Assembly: GCF_046845755.1 (NCBI RefSeq)
Contig: NZ_CP177357.1
Span: 2,790,001-2,854,000, forward strand
DNA length: 64,000 nt
Reading direction: 5' to 3'
DNA from: Rubrivirga sp046845755
GTDB taxonomy: Bacteria; Bacteroidota; Rhodothermia; Rhodothermales; Rubricoccaceae
In this document: positions 1 to 7,308 of the stretch, one piece after another
Layout of the letters: every line of letters begins with the position of its first letter
How positions within the stretch are numbered: the first letter of the stretch is position 1
Position numbers and translations under genes: made by a program
The notes under the pieces: model-generated
What the model was told of the DNA's origin: nothing
What the model saw: only the letters and a program-made list of their open reading frames with translations
The model's database searches: none

Positions 1-292
1 CCAGTGCAGCGGGCAGCTCGGACAGGAGCACAGGCTTTAGCGACGTCGTGCTCGCGTTGCCGGATGCGACTCGGATCATGGGTGGGGACTGAGCCCGAGC
101 GGCCTCTCGGACGAAGGTCTGGTCTTTCGTCAAGACAATGGCACCCGCGAGGCGCGCCGCCTCCGCGATCTCCGGATCGGTCGCGTCGCGAAGGCCCAGG
201 TACTCGGCGGAGGACGCCTCCACGCCGTCGAAGGTGGCCGTGATCCATCGCGCCAGAGACGGCGAGAGGTGGGCGTCGAGATAGAGCGTCAG
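1..292 (-). CDS. DUF5615 PIN-like toxin-type protein, partial
   Basis: Reading the minus strand gives an open frame of about 97 codons that runs off the left edge of the window. It begins near LTLYLDAHLSPSLARW and continues through LRDATDPEIAEAARLAGA and IVLTKDQTF. These are the hallmarks of the DUF5615 family, a PIN-like nuclease fold usually paired with a DUF433 antitoxin: an N-terminal LD..LSP strand, a central D..I...A, and a TKD acidic motif. The frame overlaps the stop codon of the DUF433 gene just upstream, as expected for translational coupling. No ATG, GTG or TTG is available at the junction; the only candidate start there is a CTG inside the overlapping CTGA, so the true start is uncertain. 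The C-terminus is missing from the window. Nuclease activity is inferred from the family, not shown. Confidence 0.7.
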   Translation of the reverse strand, partial: MTLYLDAHLSPSLARWITATFDGVEASSAEYLGLRDATDPEIAEAARLAGAIVLTKDQTFVREAARAQSPPMIRVASGNASTTSLKPVLLSELPAAL

Positions 293-513
293 GCCGCTTG
301 CGCCGGCTGACGCATCGTCTCGCTGGCGTACTTCAGGCTGGCCTCCACGTCGGCCAGTTCGAGGTACGGGAGTTCCTCGACCACGTCGGCCGGGGTCAGC
401 CCCTCCGCCAGCAGGTCCAGCACGTCCGACACGCGCACGCGCATCCCGCGGATGCACGGACGGCCCCCGCACTGCTGCGGGTCGATGGTGATGCGCTGGT
501 GCCAGTCGGTCAT
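289..513 (-). CDS. DUF433 domain antitoxin-like protein
   Basis: A short DUF433 protein of about 74 residues. It carries the family signature RITIDPQQCGGRPCIRGMRV near its N-terminus, followed by a helix-turn-helix-like segment (SDVLDLLAEGLTPADVVEEL). DUF433 proteins are VapB-type DNA-binding antitoxins that autoregulate their operon and neutralise a PIN-like partner; here the partner DUF5615 frame overlaps its stop codon. The ATG at 513 (MTDWHQRI) was chosen because the conserved domain starts immediately after it. In-frame ATGs at 540 and 597 would add a Pro-rich leader not typical of the family. Confidence 0.8.
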   Translation of the reverse strand: MTDWHQRITIDPQQCGGRPCIRGMRVRVSDVLDLLAEGLTPADVVEELPYLELADVEASLKYASETMRQPAQAA

Positions 514-681
514 GTACGTCGAACGCGGGGTCGGGTCCATCGGTGCCCGAAGGATAGGGCGAAGGGGCTGGGGGCTGGATAGAGGGTACTTCGGCAACCA
601 TCGATGCTCGCGTGAGAGTTCGATGGCAGGGTAGCCGATTGCTTCGGCTCGTTCCTCCCTGGGTCCCGTTTACAACGCAAT

Positions 682-731
682 GCGCCCCCGATCCCAAAGG
701 AACCGGGGGCGCCCGCCTCGGCGTCGAGGCC
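682..731 (-). terminator. Hairpin pair downstream of nrdJ
   Basis: Two adjacent GC-rich inverted repeats follow the nrdJ stop codon. GCGCCCCCG (682-690) pairs perfectly with CGGGGGCGC (704-712), and GCCTCG pairs with CGAGGC at 716-731. There is no long T tract on the minus strand, so this is a probable but not textbook terminator. It separates nrdJ from the toxin-antitoxin pair. Confidence 0.45.
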
Positions 732-753
732 GAGGGAGTCGAGACGGACGGGA

Positions 754-3747
754 TCAGCCGCAGCCGGTCGACGACCCGCAGTTCGGGCAGCTGTAGCAGC
801 TCCCGGCGCGGACCGTGATGCCGCCGCAGTTCGGGCAGGCCGGCGCGTCGTCCTGGTTTTTGAAGGCGCCGACCTCGCCGCCCTCCGCGAGCGCCTGCTC
901 GACGGTGCCGCCGACGTGCGACGGCTGCTGGCCCGCGTCCACGACCGCTTGCGCGGCGGCGAACAGGTCGGCTTGCGTCTGGTCGGTCGCCGGGCCGTGG
1001 CGCTCGACCTCGGCCGCGACGGCGACGACGGGGTCGGCGTCCTCGGCCAGGTCCTTCTCCGCGCCGTCGCCGCCGCTCAGGAACTTGAGCGAGAGGTAGC
1101 GGAAGATGTAGTCCGTGATCGACTTGGCGATCGGGATCTTGGGGTTGGTCGTGAACCCGGCCGGCTCGAACCGGACGTGGCCGAACTTCGAGACCAGGTC
1201 CTCGAGCGGGACGCCGTACTGGAACGACAGCGAGATCGCCGTTGCGAAGCTGTCCATCAGCCCGGCGATCGTCGAGCCCTGCTTGGCCATCGTGATAAAG
1301 ATCTCGCCCGGGCGGCCCGCGTTGCGGTGGCCCTCGGGGTAGAGGCCGACGTGGAGGTAGCCCTCGTGGCCGGCGACCGAGAACTTGTGGGTCACCGACG
1401 GCCGCTCGTCCGGCAGGCGCTCGCGGTGCGGGCGGTAGACCACGCGCTCGACGAGCTTCTCGACGATCCGCTCGGCGATCTCGGGCGTGCCGGACGCGGC
1501 GCCGTCGCCGGAGACGGCGCCCTCGGCGCTCGTCTTCTTGCCCGACGTGTTGCCGCCGGACTTCGTGGACAGCGGCTGGCTCCGCTTCGAGTTCTCGCGG
1601 TAGATCGCCACGGCCTTGAGGCCGAGTTCCCACGACTGCATGTAGGCGTCGGCGATGTCCTCGACCGTCGCGCTCTCCGACAGGTTGACCGTCTTCGAGA
1701 TGGCGCCCGAGATGAACGGCTGGCACGCCGCCATCATCCGGATGTGGCCGAGGTGCGAGATCGAGCGCTCGCCGTTGTGCGGCTTGAAGGCGCAGTCGAA
1801 GACCGCGAGGTGCTCGTCGCGCAGGCCCGGCGCGCCTTCGATCGTGTCGTGCTCGTCGACGTAGTCCAAGATGACCCTAGTCTCGGCGTCGGTGTAGCCC
1901 AGGCGCGCGAGGGCCTCCGGCACGGTCTGGTTGACGATCTTCATGAGCCCGTCGCCCTTGCCCGCGAGCAGCTTGTACTTGACGAGCGCGAGGTCGGGCT
2001 CGATGCCCGTCGTGTCGCAGTCCATCATGAAGCCGATCGTGCCGGTCGGCGCGAGGACCGTCGCCTGGGCGTTGCGGTAGCCGTGCTGTTCACCGAGCGC
2101 GACCATCTCGTCGGCCGACGCCTGGGCGGCCTCCTTGAGGTAGGCGGGGCAGGACGGGTGGATCTCGGCGACCGCGTCGCGGTGCATCCGCATGACCTCG
2201 AGGAAGGGCTCCTCGTTCTCGGCGTAGCCGTCGAACGGGCCGATCTGGGTGTTGGCGGCGATCTCGGCGGAGCGCGCGTAGCCCTCGCAGTGCTCGATCG
2301 CCATCAGCGCCGCGGCGACGGCGCGGCCCTCGTCGGAGTCATACGGCAGGCCCATCGACATCAGGAGCGCGCCCAAGTTGGCGAACCCGAGCCCGAGCGG
2401 GCGGAAGCGGTGGCTGTTGGCGGCGATCCGGGCCGACGGGTAGCCCGCGTTGTCGACCAGGATCTCCTGGGCCGTGAGGTAGATCCGCGCGGCGGCGCGG
2501 TAGCGCGCGACGTCGAACGTGCCGTCATCGGCCTTGAACTTCATCAGGTTCAGCGACGCGAGGTTGCACGCGCTGTCGTCCAAAAACATGTACTCGGAGC
2601 ACGGGTTGCTCGAGTTGATCGGGCCCGTGTTCTTGCAGGTGTGCCAGCGCTGGATCGTGTCCTCGTACTGGGCGCCGGGGTCGCCGCAGATCCAGGTCCC
2701 CTCGGCGATCGCCAGCAACAGCTCCTCGGCGTCGACCTCGTCGACGGCCTCGCCGCTCGTGACAGCCGTCAGCGGGAACCGCTCGCCCTTGTTGGCCGCC
2801 TCCATAAAGGCGTCGTTGAGGCGGACCGACTGGTTCACGTTCTGGAAGGCGACCGAGCCGTAGGCGTCGCCGTTGAACGAGCCGTCGTAGCCCTGCTCGA
2901 TCAAAGCCCAGGCCTTCTTCTCCTCGGTCTGCTTGGCCTGGACGAACTCCAGGATGTCCGGGTGCCAGACCTTGAGCGTCTGCATAATCGCCGCGCGGCG
3001 CGTCTTGCCGCCGGACTTGATGGTCCCGCCGGTCGCGTCCTGCACCTTCATAAAGGACACGGGGCCGGACGGGATGCCGCCGCCCGACAGCTTCTCGTGC
3101 GACGACCGCAGGGCCGACCAGTCGGCGCCGACGCCCGAGCCGAACTTGAACAGCCGGGCGCTCTCGCCCATGAGCTGCCAGATGTCGTCGACCGAGTCGT
3201 CGACCGAGATGATGAAGCAGGCGCTCGCCTGGGGCCGCTCGTAGGGGTCCACGTCGACGATCTCACCCTTCTCGAAGTCCCACCCGGAGATGGTCTTGCC
3301 GCCCGAGTCGCGGACGCCGTACTGCTGGCCGAGCCCGACGTTGAACCAGACGGGGCTGTTGAACGCGCCGTACTGGTTCGTGCAGAGCCAGGTCAGCTCG
3401 TCGTAGAACGTCTCGGCGTCGGCGTCCGACGCGAAGTAGTTCTGCTCGCGGCCCCAGTCCGTGATGGTCTGCGTGACGCGGTGGACGAGCTGCTTGAGCG
3501 AGTACTCGCGCTGGCCCTCGGCCGGGCTGCCGTTGCCCGTGCCGACGTCGCCGTAGAAGTACTTGCTGGCGACGACGTTGACCGCGAGCGGGGAGAAGGC
3601 CTCGGGGAACTCGACGCCGAGCTGCTCGAAGATGGCCTCGCCGCTGAAGTTCTTGATGGCCGCGTCGCGCGTCGTCCAGGAGACGCTGTCGAACGGGTGC
3701 GTGCCGTCGGTCGAAAACACGCGGTCGATGGTGAGGCCGCCGGACAT
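754..3747 (-). CDS. nrdJ: Adenosylcobalamin-dependent (class II) ribonucleoside-diphosphate reductase
   Basis: About 997 residues, the usual size for the long bacterial NrdJ type. It reduces ribonucleotides to deoxyribonucleotides using a B12-derived radical, supplying DNA precursors with or without oxygen. Family landmarks include the substrate-site block NPCSEYMFLDDSACNLASLN, the radical-barrel segment VLAPTGTIGFMMDCDTTGIE, a TSCPD-like region late in the protein (EIFITMAKQGSTIAGLMDSF), and a C-terminal cysteine cluster (CPNCGG...CPNCGSSTGCG) that resembles a zinc ribbon and carries the re-reducing cysteines. The start MSGGLTIDRVF at 3747 is preferred because AGAAAGGG lies about six bases upstream. 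An in-frame ATG at 3771 would add eight residues. No nrdAB or nrdD lies in the window. A perfect DnaA box lies about 240 bases upstream. Confidence 0.96.
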   Translation of the reverse strand: MSGGLTIDRVFSTDGTHPFDSVSWTTRDAAIKNFSGEAIFEQLGVEFPEAFSPLAVNVVASKYFYGDVGTGNGSPAEGQREYSLKQLVHRVTQTITDWGREQNYFASDADAETFYDELTWLCTNQYGAFNSPVWFNVGLGQQYGVRDSGGKTISGWDFEKGEIVDVDPYERPQASACFIISVDDSVDDIWQLMGESARLFKFGSGVGADWSALRSSHEKLSGGGIPSGPVSFMKVQDATGGTIKSGGKTRRAAIMQTLKVWHPDILEFVQAKQTEEKKAWALIEQGYDGSFNGDAYGSVAFQNVNQSVRLNDAFMEAANKGERFPLTAVTSGEAVDEVDAEELLLAIAEGTWICGDPGAQYEDTIQRWHTCKNTGPINSSNPCSEYMFLDDSACNLASLNLMKFKADDGTFDVARYRAAARIYLTAQEILVDNAGYPSARIAANSHRFRPLGLGFANLGALLMSMGLPYDSDEGRAVAAALMAIEHCEGYARSAEIAANTQIGPFDGYAENEEPFLEVMRMHRDAVAEIHPSCPAYLKEAAQASADEMVALGEQHGYRNAQATVLAPTGTIGFMMDCDTTGIEPDLALVKYKLLAGKGDGLMKIVNQTVPEALARLGYTDAETRVILDYVDEHDTIEGAPGLRDEHLAVFDCAFKPHNGERSISHLGHIRMMAACQPFISGAISKTVNLSESATVEDIADAYMQSWELGLKAVAIYRENSKRSQPLSTKSGGNTSGKKTSAEGAVSGDGAASGTPEIAERIVEKLVERVVYRPHRERLPDERPSVTHKFSVAGHEGYLHVGLYPEGHRNAGRPGEIFITMAKQGSTIAGLMDSFATAISLSFQYGVPLEDLVSKFGHVRFEPAGFTTNPKIPIAKSITDYIFRYLSLKFLSGGDGAEKDLAEDADPVVAVAAEVERHGPATDQTQADLFAAAQAVVDAGQQPSHVGGTVEQALAEGGEVGAFKNQDDAPACPNCGGITVRAGSCYSCPNCGSSTGCG

Positions 3748-3989
3748 GGCGGACCCTTTCTGCTTGCCCATAGGGGTTCGGGTGGGGGGGGACGATAAGG
3801 GGGCCACTCGGGACCTCGCCCGCAACGCGTCGCTGCAGGCGGCCGGGCGGCCGCGGCCCGGTCCTCAGTGCCTCGGTGCTGCAGCCGGCGGCGCACGTGG
3901 CCGCCCTGTTCAAGCCCATCCCGGCGCGTCGAATCGGACCTCAAGAAAGCCGCCCCTGCGCCGCGCCGCAAGCGCTCTCCGTCCACGGG

Positions 3990-3998
3990 TTATCCACA
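3990..3998 (+). promoter_or_regulatory. Perfect DnaA box TTATCCACA upstream of nrdJ
   Basis: The 9-mer TTATCCACA is identical to the strict consensus DnaA box. It sits within an inverted repeat: CGCTCT and CCACGG on the left pair with CCGTGG and AGAGCG on the right, with four extra bases on the left arm. A single box does not make an origin, but DnaA control of ribonucleotide reductase genes is known in other bacteria. Position relative to the nrdJ start (about 240 bases upstream) is compatible with such a role; function is inferred. Confidence 0.4.
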
Positions 3999-4074
3999 CC
4001 GTGGAGAGCGAGGCTGAGCGCCACCCCTCCGTGTCCAGGCCACCTCTCACCGCGCTCACGCGGGGTTCGACAAG

Positions 4075-4104
4075 CCGTTATGCAGCCCCGCCCGCCCATA
4101 ACGG
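4075..4104. repeat. Inverted repeat CCGTTATG...CATAACGG
   Basis: CCGTTATG at 4075-4082 and CATAACGG at 4097-4104 are perfect inverted copies separated by 14 GC-rich bases. A third copy, CATAACGG, lies at 4152-4159. The AT-containing 8-mers stand out in this GC-rich stretch. They could be a hairpin or a paired protein-binding site. Confidence 0.35.
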
Positions 4105-4372
4105 TCTCCCGAGTCCTCGCCTGCCGAGGCCCGGCCGTCGCCTGCGCGCGCCATAACGGATCCCCGGCCGATCGCCTCGCCAGCGGCGGCCCATCCCCAC
4201 TCGCCGTCTCACGCTGGCTGCCTCCTGACGCATCGCAGACAGGGCGAGCCGCGCGGCCGCCGGGGAAGCGCCCCGATGCCCCGGCGTGCGCTCAGGCCCA
4301 GAGGCGCCAGCCCGCCCCGGCGCGTCGCCAGCCGGGGCTCGCACGGGTCCGGCCCCGGCTCCACAGCTCGGC

Positions 4373-4543
4373 CTAAAACTCGTCGTCGTCGAAGTCGAGG
4401 CCGTCGTCGAGCGAGAGGTCGTCGTCGTCGAAGTCGTCGAGGTCGTCGTCGTCGGGCTCGAGCGCGTCGAGGTCGAGGTCGTCGTCGTCGATCTCGAGGT
4501 CGTCGTCGAGGTCGTCGAAGTCGTCGTCGGGGAGGGAGGACAT
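4373..4543 (-). CDS. Extremely acidic 56-residue microprotein
   Basis: A 56-codon frame from ATG (4543) to TAG (4373) on the minus strand. By direct count it encodes 30 Asp and 3 Glu (33 of 56 residues acidic) and no Lys, Arg or His. Hydrophobic Leu, Phe or Ile residues recur every few positions (for example DDDFDDLDDDLEIDDDD), so this is not a pure poly-Asp run. Codons are almost all GAC and CTC, in keeping with local GC3 bias. There is no clear Shine-Dalgarno sequence. It is shorter than 60 codons and lies in a GAC-rich tract, so routine callers may miss it. It is divergent from the acidic protein at 4720. I do not recognise a family. A polyanionic binding partner or DNA mimic is speculation; the alternative is a trinucleotide-like repeat with a chance frame. 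Confidence 0.5.
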   Translation of the reverse strand: MSSLPDDDFDDLDDDLEIDDDDLDLDALEPDDDDLDDFDDDDLSLDDGLDFDDDEF

Positions 4544-4688
4544 GGCGGCGGGGGACGTGCGGGATCTGAGTCTACAGCACGCGTGCTTCCGGGGGCAAGC
4601 GGGTGCGGCCAGAAGTGGGCGGCGGTGAATCCGGCCCGAAAGCGTCGGCGGCGGGGCCCGACGCGGGAGCTTGCGGCCGTCCGGTCGG

Positions 4689-4696
4689 TACTTTCC
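4689..4696 (+). promoter_or_regulatory. TACTTTCC promoter-like -7 element
   Basis: TACTTTCC lies 24 bases before the ATG at 4720 and resembles the Bacteroidota -7 element TAnnTTTG. Similar TACCTTCG/TACCTTTC sequences precede secA, porQ and the giant hybrid kinase in this window. No clear -33 element is visible. Confidence 0.35.
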
Positions 4697-4719
4697 CCCT
4701 TTCCGACTCCGTCCCTCCC

Positions 4720-5127
4720 ATGTTCGACGACCGCAGCGCGTACCCCCACCCCGACGACTTCAAGGTCGTCCGGCCCGAGTACTCCGACCCCGAGGACGAG
4801 GGCGACGACGTCATCGCCATCATCGAGATCGCCCCGTTCCGCGTCGTCGGCTACTCGGCGACCCGGCCCGGCGCCCGGCGCGCGGCGCTCCACGAGGCCG
4901 CCAAGCAGTACAAGACGTACCACCCCGGCTACCGGATCGAGAGCCCGTTCCCCGACGAGTTCGTCGACGCCGACGGCACCCAGTGGAAGCGCGTCCCGGC
5001 CAACCGCCGCGACGAGCTCGGCGACTACACGTTCACCGACGCCGACGGCGAGGACTCGACCGAGATCGACCAGATGCTCCAGTGGGACGTCCGCCCGGAG
5101 CCGGTCTTCGAGGACGAGGACGAGTAG
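4720..5127 (+). CDS. Hypothetical acidic protein
   Basis: 135 residues starting MFDDRSAYPHPDDFKVVRPE. I do not recognise a family. The central part (VIAIIEIAPFRVVGYSATRP, then ARRAALHEAAKQYKTYHPGY) looks like a small folded alpha/beta domain. The ends are acidic, finishing in FEDEDE. There is no signal peptide or transmembrane segment, so it is probably cytoplasmic. The start was chosen at the ATG where the acidic, domain-like sequence begins; an upstream in-frame start would add a Gly/Ala/Pro-rich leader. It is divergent from the acidic microprotein and closed by a strong terminator. Confidence 0.8.
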   Translation: MFDDRSAYPHPDDFKVVRPEYSDPEDEGDDVIAIIEIAPFRVVGYSATRPGARRAALHEAAKQYKTYHPGYRIESPFPDEFVDADGTQWKRVPANRRDELGDYTFTDADGEDSTEIDQMLQWDVRPEPVFEDEDE

Positions 5128-5170
5128 CACGGCCGCCGGCCAGGACCGAGGACCGAGGACCGAATCTCTG

Positions 5171-5208
5171 AACGCCGCGTCCCGCTCCGGGGCGCGGCGT
5201 TTTCTGTT
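5171..5208 (+). terminator. Rho-independent terminator
   Basis: A strong hairpin (CGCCGCG/CGCGGCG with inner CCC/GGG pairs) is followed directly by TTTTCTGTTT. It is the best intrinsic terminator in the window and closes the 4720-5127 gene. A small triplet of AGGACCG 7-mers (5142-5162) lies just before it. Confidence 0.8.
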
Positions 5209-5260
5209 TGGCATGGAGAAGGCCCTCTGCCCGCCTGCCTGCGCAAGCCCTGCCGACGGC

Positions 5261-5317
5261 GTCCCCTCTCTCGGGAGAGGGACAACGCGTAGCGTCGGCG
5301 CAGCCAGGGTGAGGGTG
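5261..5317 (+). repeat. Dispersed intergenic repeat, copy 1 (GTCCCCTCTC hairpin)
   Basis: A near-palindrome GTCCCCTCTC-TCG-GGAGAGGGAC is followed by ACAACGCGTAGCGTCGGCG and CAGCCAGGGTGAGGGTG. Related sequences occur at 7240, 10691 and 63755. This copy lies in the 475-base gene-free space 5128-5602, which also holds CTGCTGGCG motifs and GC-rich runs but no supportable gene. Confidence 0.6.
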
Positions 5318-5602
5318 TCGGAGGACCGCGTGCCCGCCCGCTGGCGCAGGCCGGTCGCCCTCCCCCGGCCCCTCCTCCCCGCTTTCGCGGAGACAGGCTG
5401 GAGGGGAGGATCGGATCAAGCCTCTCGACAACCTGCAGGCGCGAGCCTCCCCGCCGCGCCGTCGGCCGCAACAGCGTCGGTCGACCGCGAGCCCGCCTGC
5501 TGGCGCCGTTCCGCTCTCCCCATGTCTGCCCCGGCTCGCGCGAGCGCCCGGGCGACCTGCTGGCGGTGCGAGCTTGCGGGCCCGTCCCCTCCCCTACCCG
5601 TG

Positions 5603-7060
5603 ATGACCCGCCTCGTCTGTCTCGCCCTGCTCCTCGCCGTCGGCGGGTGCGTGCCCGCGCTCACCGCCGCCTCCACGACGCCCAGCGGGCAGGCCGCCAT
5701 CGAGCGGGCCGTCCAGCGCGGGCTGGCGCGGGCCGGGCTGGCGGAGGCGTCCGCCTCGGCCCCGGCAGCGGCCCGCCTCGTGGCCGGCCCGATGCTGGCC
5801 GACGTGACGCACCGGGGCGCCGCCGTCTGGGTGCAGGCCGACGGCACCGCCGAGGTCACCGTCGTCGCCACGCCGAGCGACGACGCTAGCGCCCCGACGA
5901 TCACGGCTCGCGCCACCCCCAATCCGGACGGGACCGCTACCGTCCGCTTGTTCGGGCTCGCGCCGGGGACGCGCTACGACTACGCCGTGTCGCTCGACGG
6001 CGCCGCCGTCTCCGTGCCGTTTGCGACGACACTGGCGACCCAACCGCTGTGGCAGTGGCGGGCCGACCCGCCCACGTTCACGGCCGCCATCGGCTCGTGC
6101 TACTACGACAACGACCCCGCCTTCGACCGCCCCGGCGGCCCGTACGGCGGCTCGACGGCCATCTTCGGCGAGATCGCCGCGCTCCGCCCGGACTTGATGC
6201 TCTGGCTCGGCGACAACACCTACTTGCGCGAGGTCGACTGGTGGGACCCCGCCGGCATCGCGTACCGCTTTCGCCACAGCCGCGCCGAGCCGGCGCTCCA
6301 GCCCCTGCTCGCGAGCACCGCCCACTACGCGACCTGGGACGACCACGACTACGGCCCCAACGACTCCGACCGCTCGTACGTGCTGAAGGGCGCCGCGCTC
6401 GACACGTTCACCGACTTCTGGCCGTCCGCCACGCGCGGCCTGCCCGGCGTCCCCGGCGTCTTTACCCACTTCCAGTGGGCGGATGTCGACGTGTTCCTGC
6501 TCGACGACCGCTACCACCGCGCGCCCAACGACGCGCCCGCCGCCGAGCGCACGATTCTGGGCGCGGAGCAGGCGCAGTGGCTGCTCGACGCGCTCACCGC
6601 CAGCCGCGCGCCGTTCAAGGTCGTCGCCGTCGGCGGCCAGTTTCTGAACCCGATCCCGGTCTTCGAGACGTTCGCGGCCGTCGCCCCGGCCGAGCGCCAG
6701 GGGCTGATCGACGAGATCACCGCGCGCCAGATCGATGGCGTCGTGTTCCTCTCCGGCGACCGCCACCACACCGAGCTCCTCAAGCTGGAGCGCCCCGGCG
6801 CGTACCCGCTCTACGAGTTCACCTCGAGCCCGCTCACGGCCGGCGCCTCGACGTACCCCTTGCGCGAGGACTCGCCCGAGCGCGTCAACCCGCTCCGTGT
6901 ACCGGGGACGCTCGTCGCTGGCGACCGCAACTTCGGGACGTTTACCGTGAGCGGCGAGCGGACCGACCGCACGATGACGATGCGGACGTATGACGCCGAG
7001 GGCACCCTCCGGTGGGAGCACGCCGTCCGCGCCCGCGACCTCCAGCACGCTCGTGACTAG
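5603..7060 (+). CDS. PhoD-like alkaline phosphatase/phosphodiesterase lipoprotein
   Basis: 485 residues. The N-terminus MTRLVCLALLLAVGGCVPA is a lipoprotein signal with lipobox cysteine at residue 16, so the enzyme is likely anchored outside the cytoplasm. An N-terminal fibronectin-like segment (VTHRGAAVWVQADG) precedes the metallophosphatase core. PhoD metal-ligand motifs are visible: AIGSCYYDND, WLGDNTYL, TWDDHDYGPND and SGDRHHTEL. The family hydrolyses phosphomonoesters or diesters, typically with Ca/Fe, to scavenge phosphate. The ATG at 5603 was chosen because it opens the signal peptide. No pho box or transporter is adjacent. Confidence 0.88.
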   Translation: MTRLVCLALLLAVGGCVPALTAASTTPSGQAAIERAVQRGLARAGLAEASASAPAAARLVAGPMLADVTHRGAAVWVQADGTAEVTVVATPSDDASAPTITARATPNPDGTATVRLFGLAPGTRYDYAVSLDGAAVSVPFATTLATQPLWQWRADPPTFTAAIGSCYYDNDPAFDRPGGPYGGSTAIFGEIAALRPDLMLWLGDNTYLREVDWWDPAGIAYRFRHSRAEPALQPLLASTAHYATWDDHDYGPNDSDRSYVLKGAALDTFTDFWPSATRGLPGVPGVFTHFQWADVDVFLLDDRYHRAPNDAPAAERTILGAEQAQWLLDALTASRAPFKVVAVGGQFLNPIPVFETFAAVAPAERQGLIDEITARQIDGVVFLSGDRHHTELLKLERPGAYPLYEFTSSPLTAGASTYPLREDSPERVNPLRVPGTLVAGDRNFGTFTVSGERTDRTMTMRTYDAEGTLRWEHAVRARDLQHARD

Positions 7061-7061
7061 G

Positions 7062-7096
7062 AAGGGCCTTCTCGGTCTCTGCCGAGGGGCCTCCTT
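7062..7096 (+). terminator. Hairpin after PhoD-like gene
   Basis: Immediately after the stop codon, AAGGGCC pairs with GGCCTCCTT (with a bulge), and CTCGG pairs with CCGAG around a six-base loop. There is no strong T run. Probable terminator. Confidence 0.4.
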
Positions 7097-7099
7097 CAG

Positions 7100-7165
7100 C
7101 GTCATCCCGAGCTTGTCGAGGGATCTCTAGCGCGCGCCACGTCACTCGTCAAGCTCGGGATGACG
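7100..7165. repeat. Palindromic repeat with GTCATCCCGAG ends, copy 1
   Basis: Two 21-base arms, CGTCATCCCGAGCTTGTCGAG (first 20 bases CGTCATCCCGAGCTTGTCGA) at 7100-7120 and its near-perfect inverted copy at 7145-7165, flank a short loop. The same family end, GTCATCCnGAG, occurs at 34138-34247. The shape is that of a REP/MITE-like element. Confidence 0.7.
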
Positions 7166-7239
7166 ACACAGGGGGGCTCAGCGAGCTCATGAATGGAGCA
7201 GCGCTCTGCTCGTCGGATGTCGCCGACGACTAAAATCAC

Positions 7240-7298
7240 GTCCCCTCTCCCCTTGGGAACGAGACAATCGGCAGGTTGGCACTGCCAGGGTGAGGGTG
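7240..7298 (+). repeat. Dispersed intergenic repeat, copy 2
   Basis: GTCCCCTCTCCCC and GGGAACGAGACAA are followed by TCGGCAGGTTGGCACTGCC and AGGGTGAGGGTG. The order of blocks matches copy 1 at 5261, with the hairpin arm degraded here. Confidence 0.55.
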
Positions 7299-7308
7299 GC
7301 CCGCCGGC

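Larger units (their letters stand above)
3748..4372. other. Long non-coding stretch upstream of nrdJ
   Basis: This 625-base space has no convincing gene. The overlapping frames are low-complexity Arg/Pro-rich shadows. It contains one perfect DnaA box (3990-3998) inside an imperfect inverted repeat, and three copies of the 8-mer CATAACGG or its complement (4075-4082, 4097-4104, 4152-4159). Its length is unusual for this compact window, which suggests a regulatory region or an unannotated RNA. Confidence 0.5.

Noticed and set aside
916..3798. 960-codon open frame antisense to nrdJ
   Set aside because: High GC3 in nrdJ depletes stops on the opposite strand; the translation is Arg/Asp/Val-rich without domains, while nrdJ is unambiguous.
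3990..3998. Chromosomal origin of replication
   Set aside because: Only one DnaA box, no AT-rich unwinding region, and no dnaA, dnaN or gidA nearby.
3876..4376. 166-codon plus-strand frame in the nrdJ leader
   Set aside because: Arg/Pro/Ala-rich with many rare residues and no codon-bias support; looks like random GC-rich sequence.
4286..4720. Plus-strand Val/Glu-rich frame opposite the acidic microprotein
   Set aside because: It is the complement of GAC/CTC codons, has no start near a ribosome site and merges only by chance with the PhoD-like frame.
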